NCBI GenBank assembly: GCA_012270865.1 | Contig: JAAXHL010000095.1 | Span: 1 to 36,687, forward strand | DNA: 36,687 nucleotides | Source of the DNA: Candidatus Poribacteria bacterium | GTDB lineage: Bacteria > Poribacteria > WGA-4E > WGA-3G | Direction of reading: 5' to 3' | Shown here: positions 1 to 7,937 of the stretch, piece by piece | Numbering within the stretch: the first letter of the stretch is position 1 | Layout of the letters: every line of letters begins with the position of its first letter | The notes under the pieces: model-generated | Databases searched by the model: none | What the model saw: only the letters and a program-made list of their open reading frames with translations | Told to the model about the DNA's origin: nothing | Translations under genes and position numbers: made by a program

Positions 1-352
1 CCGTAGGAGTCTGGCCCGTGTCTCAGTGCCAGTGTGACTGATCATCCTCTCAGACCAGCTACCCATCGTCATCTTGGTGAGCCGTTACCTCACCAACAAA
101 CTAATAGGACGCGGGCTTATCTCCGAGCGGCAGCCGAAGCCACCTTTCATTCGGCCGACCGAAGTCAACCGAATCGTATTTGGTATTAGCAACCCTTTCG
201 AGTTGTTATCCCCATCTCAGAGGCAAATTACCCACGCGTTACTCACCCTTTCGCCACTTTCCACCGGACCGAAGTCCGGCTTCTCGTTCGGCTTGCATGC
301 CTCATCCACGCCGCCAGCGTTCGTCCTGAGCCGGTATCATACTCTCCAAAAA
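1..352 (-). rRNA. rrs: 16S ribosomal RNA, 5' part (runs off the left edge)
   Basis: Reverse-complement reading gives a recognisable bacterial 16S 5' region: a 27F-like site at 326-345, the GACGAACGCTGGCGGCGTG block just after it, GAGTAACGCGTGGGTAA, GGTAGCTGGTCTGAGAGGATG, CACTGGCACTGAGACACGG and ACTCCTACGG at the window edge. About the first 350 bases of the gene are present; the rest lies outside the window. The 5' end is placed by aligning AGAG to position 8 of E. coli 16S, so it may be off by a few bases. The 27F site reads AGAGTATGATACCGGCTCAG and differs from the universal primer at three positions. A consensus promoter and boxA-like leader lie upstream. Confidence 0.95.
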
Positions 353-429
353 AGTATCGAAGTACATCTTCAAAAAATTGAAGCGCACTCACAAGCTATT
401 TAATAGGCACGTCACGTTCACTATTTAAC

Positions 430-467
430 TTTCAAAGAACATATTCACCTTCCTTGTCGAAAGGTGA
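430..467 (-). promoter_or_regulatory. rrn leader boxB/boxA-like antitermination site
   Basis: On the transcribed strand a 7-bp hairpin (445-451 paired with 461-467, 9-nt loop) is followed at 430-441 by TGTTCTTTGAAA. The latter closely resembles the boxA that binds NusB/S10 in rRNA leaders. The order promoter, hairpin, boxA, 16S matches known rrn antitermination leaders. Function is inferred from position and motif. Confidence 0.6.
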
Positions 468-472
468 TATTA

Positions 473-501
473 ATTATACACTCTTAAAATTGCTTTGTCA
501 A
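473..501 (-). promoter_or_regulatory. consensus sigma70-type rRNA promoter
   Basis: Reading the minus strand, TTGACA (496-501) and TATAAT (473-478) are separated by exactly 17 bases, a perfect consensus promoter about 120 bases upstream of the 16S 5' end. A second TTGACA lies at 509-514 without a good matching -10. This fits a strong rRNA promoter. Confidence 0.8.
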
Positions 502-535
502 ATAAAATTGTCAAAAAAATGCATAATTTAAGAAA

Positions 536-588
536 AAAAGACCCAAATCTCAGGAATTTGTCACTTTTTTTTCCCGAATAGGTCTTTT
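536..588 (-). terminator. terminator-like hairpin insulating the rRNA operon
   Basis: AAAAGACC (536-543) pairs with GGTCTTTT (581-588), and an inner stem pairs TCAGGAA (550-556) with TTCCCGA (571-577, one G-U). On the minus strand the stem is followed by further T residues. It lies between the end of the 682-1386 gene and the rRNA promoter, so it would stop read-through into the rRNA operon. The remaining bases to 681 hold only a short GCGCG/CGCGC stem and no gene. Confidence 0.5.
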
Positions 589-681
589 CAAGTCTAATTT
601 CGGCATTCCTGCCTAATTTTTGCGCGACTCCGCGCGCCTTTCACATCAGAACCATCGAAATTCAGAGGTTGTTCCTACAAT

Positions 682-1386
682 TTATTCCACTGTAACATTC
701 TCTTCGACATGAACCTCTATGCGGATTTCGCCGTCACCGCCTAACGTCTGCGCCTGATAGAGTTGCGTAAGGACACCCATCAACTGCCGACGCGTGTCTC
801 GGTCTTCCTCCGGCAAAACCTGAATCCATGCTTCAAAGAGTCCGGTTAATTCATCAAGCTCAACCGGACCCCCGGACATCTGTTTGAGCCTTTCAAGTAT
901 CGCCGCAACTTCTGGGGATTGACCGTATTCTCCAATCAGGTACGTTTCGGCTTTTTGAAAATCTTCTTCCCCGGTGCCTTCGTCAAGAAGTGTGCGCACC
1001 TCTTCAGGCATCCCAAACGCCTTCAGCAGGGGTGCCACGTCAAATTCAGCGGCAGATTTCGTTGCCTCTGTCTCCTCAACTGGCGCGTCTTCGTCCGCTA
1101 ATTCTGAATCTGTTGTAGGCTCGGATGCGGGTGCTACCGCTTTTTTGCTCATATCCTTGTTCGCAGAACCTACTGGTTTGACGGCTGTCTTCCGTTCAAC
1201 GCGTAATATTTCGCTATTTTCTAACTTTGGAGTCGGTTTAGATGTAGCGTTGACTTGCACGGGTTCCCCGAGTTCTGACGCAAAACGTTTGTTGCTCCAT
1301 TCTGCGTAAAAATAGATCCCCGCGCAGAGCAGCACAACGACGATAAACGCACCCCCCAGTAGTGTCATATTAACTTTTTCTAACAT
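682..1386 (-). CDS. membrane-anchored acidic protein of unknown function
   Basis: This encodes 234 residues. One hydrophobic segment near residues 8-28 is followed by a long Lys/Pro/Thr then Glu/Ala/Asp-rich linker (about 45-115) and a predicted helical acidic domain (about 115-220), so it probably has an N-in single anchor with an extracytoplasmic body. The ATG at 1386 is supported by GGAGGAAAG eight bases upstream. No family was recognised. It lies 93 bases downstream of the deacetylase fusion on the same strand, so it may be the last gene of that cluster, or it may have its own promoter. The acidic bias and the anchor are seen directly; the topology is inferred. Confidence 0.75.
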   Translation of the reverse strand: MLEKVNMTLLGGAFIVVVLLCAGIYFYAEWSNKRFASELGEPVQVNATSKPTPKLENSEILRVERKTAVKPVGSANKDMSKKAVAPASEPTTDSELADEDAPVEETEATKSAAEFDVAPLLKAFGMPEEVRTLLDEGTGEEDFQKAETYLIGEYGQSPEVAAILERLKQMSGGPVELDELTGLFEAWIQVLPEEDRDTRRQLMGVLTQLYQAQTLGGDGEIRIEVHVEENVTVE

Positions 1387-1479
1387 TGTCTTTCCTCCGT
1401 TGTGTAGGACTTAGCAAAACCTCAAGAATGTGGTAGCATCTCGGTGATATTAGATAATCACCTATTGATTTTCAGACAA

Positions 1480-2508
1480 CTATGGGAAATATGTTATGCT
1501 TTTGCCAAGCGATTCTGATGGGTCAACGTATTTTGCGAGATCGCGCAACGCAATAACGGTACAACCGCTGTCCCGAAGATAATCCATGTAGGTCTTAAAC
1601 TGGTCCGGTGGCACATCGACCCATGGGTGTTCAAGCGCAGGCACACCGTGAAACGTCAGGACTGCGATTTTCCCATCCTTCGCCTGTTCAATCGCCCAGA
1701 CCAAATCGTCGAACCCGTAGCTTGGACCTGGCACACCTGTTGACGGAATGACCAACGGGTGATGGATATCCGGATCATAAGCCGGTCCACGTCCGCCCTC
1801 TAAGTGATATGGAAACTCCGGTCCGATACCTCGTCGCGCGAAGTGGTATCCTTTTTCTCTCAACACCGCCACCGCTTCTGGTCCACGACTGTCCCCTGGA
1901 TAGCCAAAGGTCTCAGGGATAGGAATCCCGTATGACTCACACTGTTGGTCGATGTATATCAAGTCTGCCAGCAATTCTTCTTTCGATTGTGTGTTGACGT
2001 TCTTGTGATGCCGGGTATGATTCCCGATCTCAAAACCTTCCTCGTGCAACTCGCGAATCTCTTCCCATGTAACATAGTGATCTTTGTTGTTCAGAAAACC
2101 CAGACCTTCTGTAATGAAAAAAGTCGCCCCAAAACCGTAACGCTTCAACAACGGTCTAACATACGTATAATCGGACTTATTACCGTCATCAAAGGTAAGG
2201 ACAACCAGTTTGTTAGGAATGGGTTGGAGGGTTTCAAATTGTGCGATGCCACCACCGATGGCTGGAAGGAAATGGATTTCTGCGTCCGCGTCAACACGTT
2301 CAAGTAGACTGCCGCGTGTGAGGAGACCGTTGACATATATAGCGATACCCGGTTTGATGTGATCTTCCTCACACAACCGCGCTTTCATACCCGAATAACG
2401 AACCTCTAAATTGTTGATAACCTCTCGGATAGTCGCTCCGGGAACGGTAATGCTTTCTTCACCGCCTGTTAGGTTACGCAGGAGAGATGGGATGGCTACG
2501 ATTGGCAT
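1480..2508 (-). CDS. MoaD/ThiS-like ubiquitin-fold domain fused to a polysaccharide deacetylase
   Basis: This encodes 342 residues. Residues 1-87 read as a MoaD/ThiS-family beta-grasp domain: a TVPGATIREVINNL segment, then YVNGLL, ending in LPAIGGG (81-87), where free MoaD proteins stop at Gly-Gly. Residues from about 98 on form a NodB/CE4 deacetylase domain: TFDDG at 105-109 (catalytic base and metal Asp), HTRHH at 164-168 (metal His pair), FGYPGD at 201-206, and FHG at 286-288 near the C-terminus. CE4 enzymes remove N-acetyl or related groups from polysaccharides or small amides. No signal peptide is seen, so a cytosolic small-molecule amidase role is possible. It follows the molybdenum hydroxylase genes on the same strand, which suits a MoaD-related function. 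The substrate is unknown. Confidence 0.88.
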   Translation of the reverse strand: MPIVAIPSLLRNLTGGEESITVPGATIREVINNLEVRYSGMKARLCEEDHIKPGIAIYVNGLLTRGSLLERVDADAEIHFLPAIGGGIAQFETLQPIPNKLVVLTFDDGNKSDYTYVRPLLKRYGFGATFFITEGLGFLNNKDHYVTWEEIRELHEEGFEIGNHTRHHKNVNTQSKEELLADLIYIDQQCESYGIPIPETFGYPGDSRGPEAVAVLREKGYHFARRGIGPEFPYHLEGGRGPAYDPDIHHPLVIPSTGVPGPSYGFDDLVWAIEQAKDGKIAVLTFHGVPALEHPWVDVPPDQFKTYMDYLRDSGCTVIALRDLAKYVDPSESLGKSITYFP

Positions 2509-2561
2509 GTTCTATCCTATTTATGGTAAATCCCATAATTATTTGTGCACCTGGAGGGAAC

Positions 2562-2590
2562 CGTAGGGGTTGGGTTACCCAACCCCTACG
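2562..2590. repeat. 29-base perfect palindrome, REP-like
   Basis: CGTAGGGGTTGGGT (2562-2575) and its exact reverse complement (2577-2590) flank a single T. The element sits in the 122-base gap between the molybdopterin subunit gene and the deacetylase fusion. A relative lies at 31707-31768. It could form a hairpin in the polycistronic transcript. Confidence 0.8.
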
Positions 2591-2630
2591 AGCGGGTCGT
2601 GTGGAGCCCTATCGCGTCGTTGTTCACTGT

Positions 2631-4886
2631 TTAGATTTTGCCCATCGCTTTCAGAAGCCGATCCGGAGACATCGGGAGTTCCGTCATCCGAACACCGATT
2701 GCATCGTAGATCGCATTGGCGATGGCAGCCATCGGTGGCACAATCGGGACTTCACCGACACCACGCACACCGTAGGGATGCCCCGGATTCGGGACTTCAA
2801 CGATGACAGCGTCAATCATAGGCAAATCTAAACAGGTCGGCATCCGGTAATCAAGGAAACTGGCGTTCGTCATTTCACCTTCGGCGTTGTAGATATATTC
2901 CTCGTTCAACGCCCACCCGATACCCTGAACGGCACCGCCCTGTATTTGGCCCTCAACATAACTCGGATGGATGGCTTTTCCTGCATCTTGGACTGCCGTA
3001 TAGCGGAGGATATCGACCTTGCCGGTCTCCTCGTCCACTGCTACATCTACCACGTGCGTTGCGTAGGCACCACCGGCACCCCCCGGATTCACAGTGCCAC
3101 TGCCGACAATCGGACCGCCGGTTTGACCGAGCCGTGCGCATAAGTCGCGGAAACTAATCTGCTCCTCTTTGCCGTTGATGCTTGAGAATTCGCCGTCTGC
3201 GAACTGGACGTTGGCTTCCTCAACTTCCCAGAGTTTCGCGGCGCGAGCGATCATCTGTCGCTTGACATCTTGCGCGGCTTCATAAGCGGCGTATCCGGTT
3301 GCGTAGGTCGTACGGCTCCCACCTGTTACGGCGGTATAACCGACAGAATTGGTATCTACAACGCTCGGATTAACGGATTCGGCGGAGATGCCGAGGACTT
3401 CTGCCGCCTGCATAGCGATCGAAGCACGCGTGCCACCGATGTCCGTAGAACCTTCGATGAGGTTAATCGTGCCATCGGAGTTGACGTTAATCGTCACACT
3501 CGACTCCAAACCGATATTGAACCAGTAACCGGAAGCGACACCGCGACCGTGGTGCTTTTTCCCGTTCGGTGCGGTATAGTGCGGATGCGCTTTCGCCGCT
3601 TCAATTGTCTCAATGAAACCGATGCGCGGATGAACGGGTCCATCTGCCCGTCGGTCACCCTCTTTCGCACCGTTCATCAGTCGAATTTCAAGCGGATCGA
3701 TACCGAGGTGCTCCGCGATTTCATCGAGAACCGTTTCGGAGCCAAAAGCAGCGTTTGGTGCACCAGGGGCGCGGTAAGGTGCGGTTTTCGGTTTATTCAC
3801 AACGACATCGTAGCCGTCAATGATGACGTTTTCAATGCTATAGGGCGCGAAGATACACATCGCACCCGGACCGACGGGGGAACCAGGGTAGGCACCCGCT
3901 TCAAAAGCGAGATACCCCTGCGCAGCGGTTATCTTACCTTCCTTCGTAGCACCCATCTTAACACGGATGAAAGAAGCAGGCGTCGGTCCTGTCCCTTCAA
4001 ACACATCTGCTCGATTCATCAGCACTTTGACCGGTTTACCGGTCTTTTTAGCAAGCAGTGCTGCGACAGGCTTGATATATACGCTAATCTTGCCACCGAA
4101 ACCGCCGCCAATCTCCATCGGGACAACCTTAATTTTCGAAATCGGGTATTGGAGAATCTCGGCGACCTGTTCACGAACAGTAAACGCACCTTGTGTGCTG
4201 CACCAGATGGTTAACTGTCCATCAGCGTTGTAGTGTGCCGTGGCGTTATGCGGTTCAATATAGCCTTGATGGACGGTGCCGGTGATGAACTCGCGTTCGA
4301 TAATGACATCCGCTTCGGCGAACCCTTTTTCAGGATCACCGAGTTTGTGCTGGATATGGCTCGCAACATTGCTCGGTGCCTCTGCGGTTTCACCGAGTGA
4401 GGTCGTTCTGAGATGTTCGTGGAGGAGCGGCGCATCCGGTTCCATCGCTTGCCGCACCTCTAAGACCGGGGGTAACACCTCGTATTCAACATTAATGAGT
4501 GTGCAAGCCTCTTCGGCGATATGCGGATTCGACGCAGCAACCGCGGCGACCGCGTGACCTTTGTAGAGTACCTTATCACTCGCCAAGATATTATCACAAA
4601 GATGTTTAAGGTTAACAGCACCTTCCCCAAGATCAGCGATTTTGTCCCCTGGATTCGGGAGGTCTTTCGCAGTGACAACACCTTTAACGCCGGGGAGTGC
4701 TTCGGCACGGCTGGTATCAATTGAGATGATTTTTGCGTGCGCGTGCGGACTCCGTAGCACCCTGCCGTGGAGGAGTCCTGCAGCCTGAAAATCTGCCCCG
4801 TAAAGCGCGCGACCCGTGACTTTATCAACACCGTCGTGACGGATCGGACGAGTTCCGATAACTTTGTAGTCTTTGTTTTCAAGCAT
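2631..4886 (-). CDS. xanthine dehydrogenase-family molybdopterin-binding subunit (CoxL/XdhA-like)
   Basis: This encodes 751 residues, the usual size of a large subunit. It is the catalytic chain of a molybdenum hydroxylase that binds the molybdopterin-cytosine dinucleotide type cofactor. The hammerhead domain occupies about 20-135. Cofactor motifs follow: QGYIEPHNA (207-215), GGGFGGK (260-266), APYRAPGAPNAAF (369-381), GGAVQGIGWAL (650-660) and GVGE (709-712), whose Glu712 matches the catalytic base of the family. The CO dehydrogenase loop AYxCSFR is absent, and the loop PYRAPGAP is also unlike the AFRGFGGPQ of classical xanthine dehydrogenases, so the substrate cannot be named. It is the third gene in FAD, 2Fe-2S, Mo order. 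The start ATG has only a weak Shine-Dalgarno. Confidence 0.95.
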   Translation of the reverse strand: MLENKDYKVIGTRPIRHDGVDKVTGRALYGADFQAAGLLHGRVLRSPHAHAKIISIDTSRAEALPGVKGVVTAKDLPNPGDKIADLGEGAVNLKHLCDNILASDKVLYKGHAVAAVAASNPHIAEEACTLINVEYEVLPPVLEVRQAMEPDAPLLHEHLRTTSLGETAEAPSNVASHIQHKLGDPEKGFAEADVIIEREFITGTVHQGYIEPHNATAHYNADGQLTIWCSTQGAFTVREQVAEILQYPISKIKVVPMEIGGGFGGKISVYIKPVAALLAKKTGKPVKVLMNRADVFEGTGPTPASFIRVKMGATKEGKITAAQGYLAFEAGAYPGSPVGPGAMCIFAPYSIENVIIDGYDVVVNKPKTAPYRAPGAPNAAFGSETVLDEIAEHLGIDPLEIRLMNGAKEGDRRADGPVHPRIGFIETIEAAKAHPHYTAPNGKKHHGRGVASGYWFNIGLESSVTINVNSDGTINLIEGSTDIGGTRASIAMQAAEVLGISAESVNPSVVDTNSVGYTAVTGGSRTTYATGYAAYEAAQDVKRQMIARAAKLWEVEEANVQFADGEFSSINGKEEQISFRDLCARLGQTGGPIVGSGTVNPGGAGGAYATHVVDVAVDEETGKVDILRYTAVQDAGKAIHPSYVEGQIQGGAVQGIGWALNEEYIYNAEGEMTNASFLDYRMPTCLDLPMIDAVIVEVPNPGHPYGVRGVGEVPIVPPMAAIANAIYDAIGVRMTELPMSPDRLLKAMGKI

Positions 4887-4980
4887 TCCAATTTTTCGTC
4901 AATTCGCTATGTGAGAAATAGAAAATCTGCTAACAGTTACCGCAATTTCTATTATCCCGATCATGCGAAGGACGCTCCTT

Positions 4981-5451
4981 TTACTCAGCTGCGGCTGCAT
5001 CAAGTACAGCACGGACAATTTTATCGTAACCGGTACAGCGGCACAAGTTTCCAGCCAACCAGTATCGGACTTCGTGTTCGGTCGGATTCGGGTTCTGATC
5101 GAGGAGTGCTTTCGCACTCATGATGAAACCGGGTGTACAAATCCCGCACTGAAGTGCTGCGTTTTCGAGGAAGGCATCTTGGATCGGATGCAGCTTGTCG
5201 GGTTCAGCGAGACCTTCGATGGTTTCGACGGATTTGCCTTCAGTTTCAATACCGAGAACGAGGCATGAATTAACAAGTCTACCGTCGAGAATGACACTGC
5301 AAGCACCGCAGTTTCCGTTGTTGCATCCCTCTTTAGCACCTGTGAGGTGGAGTTCATCTCTGAGGACTTCGAGCAGGCTCTGCCGGGGTTCACAGAGAAA
5401 TTCCACCGTTTCACCATTGATATTGGTTTGAACGTGTGATCTTCTCGCCAT
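4981..5451 (-). CDS. 2Fe-2S subunit of the molybdenum hydroxylase (CoxS-like)
   Basis: This encodes 156 residues, the typical length of a small subunit. The N-terminal plant-ferredoxin-like domain carries Cys43, Cys48, Cys51 and Cys63 (CNNGNCGAC then C), and the C-terminal helical domain carries CGIC (102-105) and CRC (137-139) for the second cluster. It relays electrons from the molybdenum centre to FAD. It lies 51 bases after the FAD subunit gene and 94 bases before the molybdopterin subunit gene, so the three are almost certainly co-transcribed. No twin-arginine signal is present, so the complex is expected in the cytoplasm. Confidence 0.95.
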   Translation of the reverse strand: MARRSHVQTNINGETVEFLCEPRQSLLEVLRDELHLTGAKEGCNNGNCGACSVILDGRLVNSCLVLGIETEGKSVETIEGLAEPDKLHPIQDAFLENAALQCGICTPGFIMSAKALLDQNPNPTEHEVRYWLAGNLCRCTGYDKIVRAVLDAAAAE

Positions 5452-5502
5452 AATACGTATTCCTTTCGTTCTTTATATACAATTCGGTTTCTGCTGGGTA
5501 AC

Positions 5503-6381
5503 CTATGCTGCGTCTCGGACCCTCTGGATTGCGCCGTTGAGTGCGCGTCGCGTCAGCACACCGACGAGGTGTGTCCGCTGTTCGGCGGTACCGCGCATAT
5601 CGCTAATCGGACGTGCGATGGCTTTCGCGGCTTCTGCAGCTGCGTCGATGGCTTCATCAGAGACCTCTTGACCGGCAAGCAGTGCGCTCGCTTCTTCCGC
5701 AAAAAGCGGTGTCGGTGCGACAGCAGCGAGTGCAATACGCGCAGAGACGATGGTCTGTTTCGCGGCATCAAGCACGACGGAAGCACCAGCACCCACAACG
5801 GCGATGTCCATCTCATTACGCGGGATAAACCGGAGATAGAAAGAACTCGAATTGCTCTCTGGCACGGGTATCTTTATTGAGACAAGCATCTCGCCTTTCC
5901 CAAGCACGGTTTGACCGGGTGCTGTACAGAACTGTTCCACAGGGACTTCACGTTCACCGTTTGGACCAGCAATGACACAAGAAGCCTTCAGCACAATCAG
6001 TGGTGGTATACCGTCCGCAGCAGGTGAAGCGTTACATAAGTTCCCGCCGACCGCGGCGCGTCCTTGAATCGCGGTGCCACCAATAATTTGGGTCGCATCA
6101 ATCAAACCGGGATAGGCGTTGCAGATAGCGTCATCAGCGTAAATCTTATAACACTCGACTGCAGCACCAAGCGTTAAGCCAGCGTTATCATTGTAATTTA
6201 AGACGTTCACCTCTGGAATGGATTTGACATCAATCATCAAGTCAACGTCTCGACGTGCCTCTCGAACCTGAACGATGAGGTCGGTACCACCGGCTAAAAT
6301 GCGTGCGCTTTCTCCCTTTTCGTCGAGTAGGGCAACGGCTTCCGGTATCGTTTTCGCGGCAATGTACGAAAAATCTTGCAT
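5503..6381 (-). CDS. FAD-binding subunit of the molybdenum hydroxylase (CoxM-like)
   Basis: This encodes 292 residues of the PCMH-type FAD-binding family. The two pyrophosphate-binding motifs are clear: AGGTDL (30-35) and the IGGTAIQGRAAVGGNLCNASP segment (100-120, followed by AAD). The C-terminal CO dehydrogenase flavoprotein domain follows (about 180-290). It receives electrons from the 2Fe-2S subunit and passes them to an acceptor. It is the first gene of the cluster. The ATG at 6381 is preceded by AAAGGAG at good distance. A TATAGT hexamer lies just upstream, but no convincing -35 was found. A MITE-like element (6434-6552) sits immediately upstream and could affect expression. Confidence 0.93.
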   Translation of the reverse strand: MQDFSYIAAKTIPEAVALLDEKGESARILAGGTDLIVQVREARRDVDLMIDVKSIPEVNVLNYNDNAGLTLGAAVECYKIYADDAICNAYPGLIDATQIIGGTAIQGRAAVGGNLCNASPAADGIPPLIVLKASCVIAGPNGEREVPVEQFCTAPGQTVLGKGEMLVSIKIPVPESNSSSFYLRFIPRNEMDIAVVGAGASVVLDAAKQTIVSARIALAAVAPTPLFAEEASALLAGQEVSDEAIDAAAEAAKAIARPISDMRGTAEQRTHLVGVLTRRALNGAIQRVRDAA

Positions 6382-6433
6382 GACCGGAATCTCCTTTCAT
6401 TACTATAGATGGGATTTTGTGAATTACTTCGTT

Positions 6434-6552
6434 AGGACTTACGTATGCATCTCTTTTGTAGCATAAACTGTTAGTTTGTGTCCGCAGAACGCTGGATTTT
6501 CCGAGAAATCTCATCTAACAGAATAGGCTGCGGTCAAAATTGCGTAAGTCCT
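6434..6552. mobile_element. MITE-like element, 119 bases, with 10-base terminal inverted repeats
   Basis: AGGACTTACG (6434-6443) is exactly inverted as CGTAAGTCCT (6543-6552). TTCGTT flanks the left end (6428-6433) and recurs one base beyond the right end (6554-6559), resembling a target-site duplication. The interior has no ORF. A similar end motif occurs at 7938 and 21829. The transposase that would act on it is not in this window. Confidence 0.55.
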
Positions 6553-6665
6553 GTTCGTTAAGATTGAGGCAAAACCTCACCACAGAAATTCGTATTTGTG
6601 AGACAGGTTTTGGGAATCTATTTTTAACCGTACTGTAGCAAAAATTCAGTTTTAAGGCAAGAATT

Positions 6666-7814
6666 TTATCGTTCGAGCGCGCAGATTTCAGCAATCAACG
6701 TCTTCAGGTTCACAAACTTAGCTTGGATACCGTTATAATCGCTTGTGAAAGCGCGATCCACATCTTGTGCTACGACATAGTTCACGCCGTCTGGGTACTG
6801 CCTTCGGAACGCGAGTAAGGCGCGCGGCGAAAACCCAGCGGCAGCCCACTTGCATTCAATAGCAATTGGCGCATTCCGAGTGCCTGTGAGCACAAAATCG
6901 ACTTCCAATCCGCGTTTGTTCCGCCAGTAATGAATCTCACGGGATTGTGTCTGTGCCATCATCTCGTTGAGAACGAAGTGTTCCCACAACAGACCGAGGT
7001 CTTCCTGTCGGAGTTGCGACCAACCGCGATAATAGCAGACAAATCCGGTATCGAAGCCATAGACCTTTGGTGCCGCAACAATTTCTGTCGCACGGCGGGA
7101 ACTGAAAGGACGGATGACATGCACCACAAAGGTCGCCTCCAAAACGGAGAGGTAATTTGATATAGTTCCCCGACTGACCTCGCACGGACGTGCAAAACTG
7201 GACGCTTCAAAAACGCCACCGCTCTGTGCCATGAGAAGCTCGGTGAATTTCTGAAAGGAGTAGCGGCGCTCCAGTCGAAAGAGTTCTTGGATATCTTTTG
7301 CCCAGTAAGCATCTATCCACTCTTGGAAATCGGGTTCCGGGAGTTCGTCCTCAAGAAAAAACGGCGGTAACCCACCGTGCAAAAGGCGATGGTGAATATC
7401 CACTCGGTTGAAATCGTTGAGGTCTACTGTTATTAATGGTGTCAGCCACAGTTCAGTTTTGCGTCCAACGAGCGTGTCACGAAACTTAGCACTCGCACCC
7501 AATGTTGATGAACCCGTCGCGACAACCTGAATCTGTGAATAGTGATCTGCGGCAATCTTTAACAATTCTGATGGGTTCGGTAGCCGATGAACTTCATCAA
7601 GCACAATCCGCCCATCACCTACACTGTCCAGAAATGCTTGCGGATCCTCCATCAATCGTCTGACGCGTGGCAGTTCACAATCGAAGTATTCAATATCAGG
7701 GAGTGTCTGGCACAAACACGTTTTTCCGACGCGCCGGACCCCGGACAACCATACGATTGATCGGCGTTTCCAAGCGGTCTCAATGCGATCGCGCCAAAAT
7801 TCTCTATTTACCAT
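6666..7814 (-). CDS. AAA+ ATPase with C-terminal DUF4143 domain
   Basis: This encodes 382 residues. The N-terminal ATPase domain shows Walker A GVRRVGKT (25-32), Walker B IVLDEVH (70-76) and a sensor segment VVATGSS (97-103). A winged-helix-like region follows, then the DUF4143 domain, where EVD (304-306) and IECK (319-322) form a PD-(D/E)xK-like core with Asp306, Glu320 and Lys322. Proteins of this family are widespread and often mobile or variable in bacteria; their biological role is poorly defined. It appears monocistronic, and its promoter region holds a 31-base repeat array. The start ATG is at 7814. Confidence 0.88.
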   Translation of the reverse strand: MVNREFWRDRIETAWKRRSIVWLSGVRRVGKTCLCQTLPDIEYFDCELPRVRRLMEDPQAFLDSVGDGRIVLDEVHRLPNPSELLKIAADHYSQIQVVATGSSTLGASAKFRDTLVGRKTELWLTPLITVDLNDFNRVDIHHRLLHGGLPPFFLEDELPEPDFQEWIDAYWAKDIQELFRLERRYSFQKFTELLMAQSGGVFEASSFARPCEVSRGTISNYLSVLEATFVVHVIRPFSSRRATEIVAAPKVYGFDTGFVCYYRGWSQLRQEDLGLLWEHFVLNEMMAQTQSREIHYWRNKRGLEVDFVLTGTRNAPIAIECKWAAAGFSPRALLAFRRQYPDGVNYVVAQDVDRAFTSDYNGIQAKFVNLKTLIAEICALER

Positions 7815-7826
7815 ATATCTATTTTA

Positions 7827-7900
7827 GCATATAGTGCTACTAAATGTCAATCTATTTGCATATAGTAGCACTATGTGTCAATCTGCTTGCTTATGGTAGC
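7827..7900 (-). promoter_or_regulatory. 31-base-period repeats overlapping a promoter of the ATPase gene
   Basis: Two copies of a 31-base unit (7827-7857 and 7858-7888) and a partial third (from 7889) lie directly upstream of the DUF4143 ATPase start. Within them ATAGTGCTACT (7831-7841) and AGTAGCACTAT (7864-7874) are exact inverted repeats. On the minus strand TTGACA (7845-7850) followed after 18 bases by TAAAAT gives a plausible promoter embedded in the array, so the repeats could be operators, possibly autoregulatory. Confidence 0.5.
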
Positions 7901-7937
7901 GTTTTTACCGTGCAAAATTTGGAGTGGATTTTTAGGT

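Noticed and set aside
74..403. 109-codon ORF on the plus strand
   Set aside because: It lies antisense across the 16S rRNA gene and its leader; the rRNA match explains the sequence.
3270..4214. 314-codon ORF on the plus strand
   Set aside because: It is antisense to the well-supported molybdopterin subunit gene, and its translation has no recognisable features.
2631..4886. Aerobic CO dehydrogenase large subunit
   Set aside because: The diagnostic AYxCSFR loop is missing, although the gene order matches coxMSL.
7827..7900. Short CRISPR array
   Set aside because: The repeats are directly adjacent with no unique spacers, diverge from each other, and no cas genes are present.
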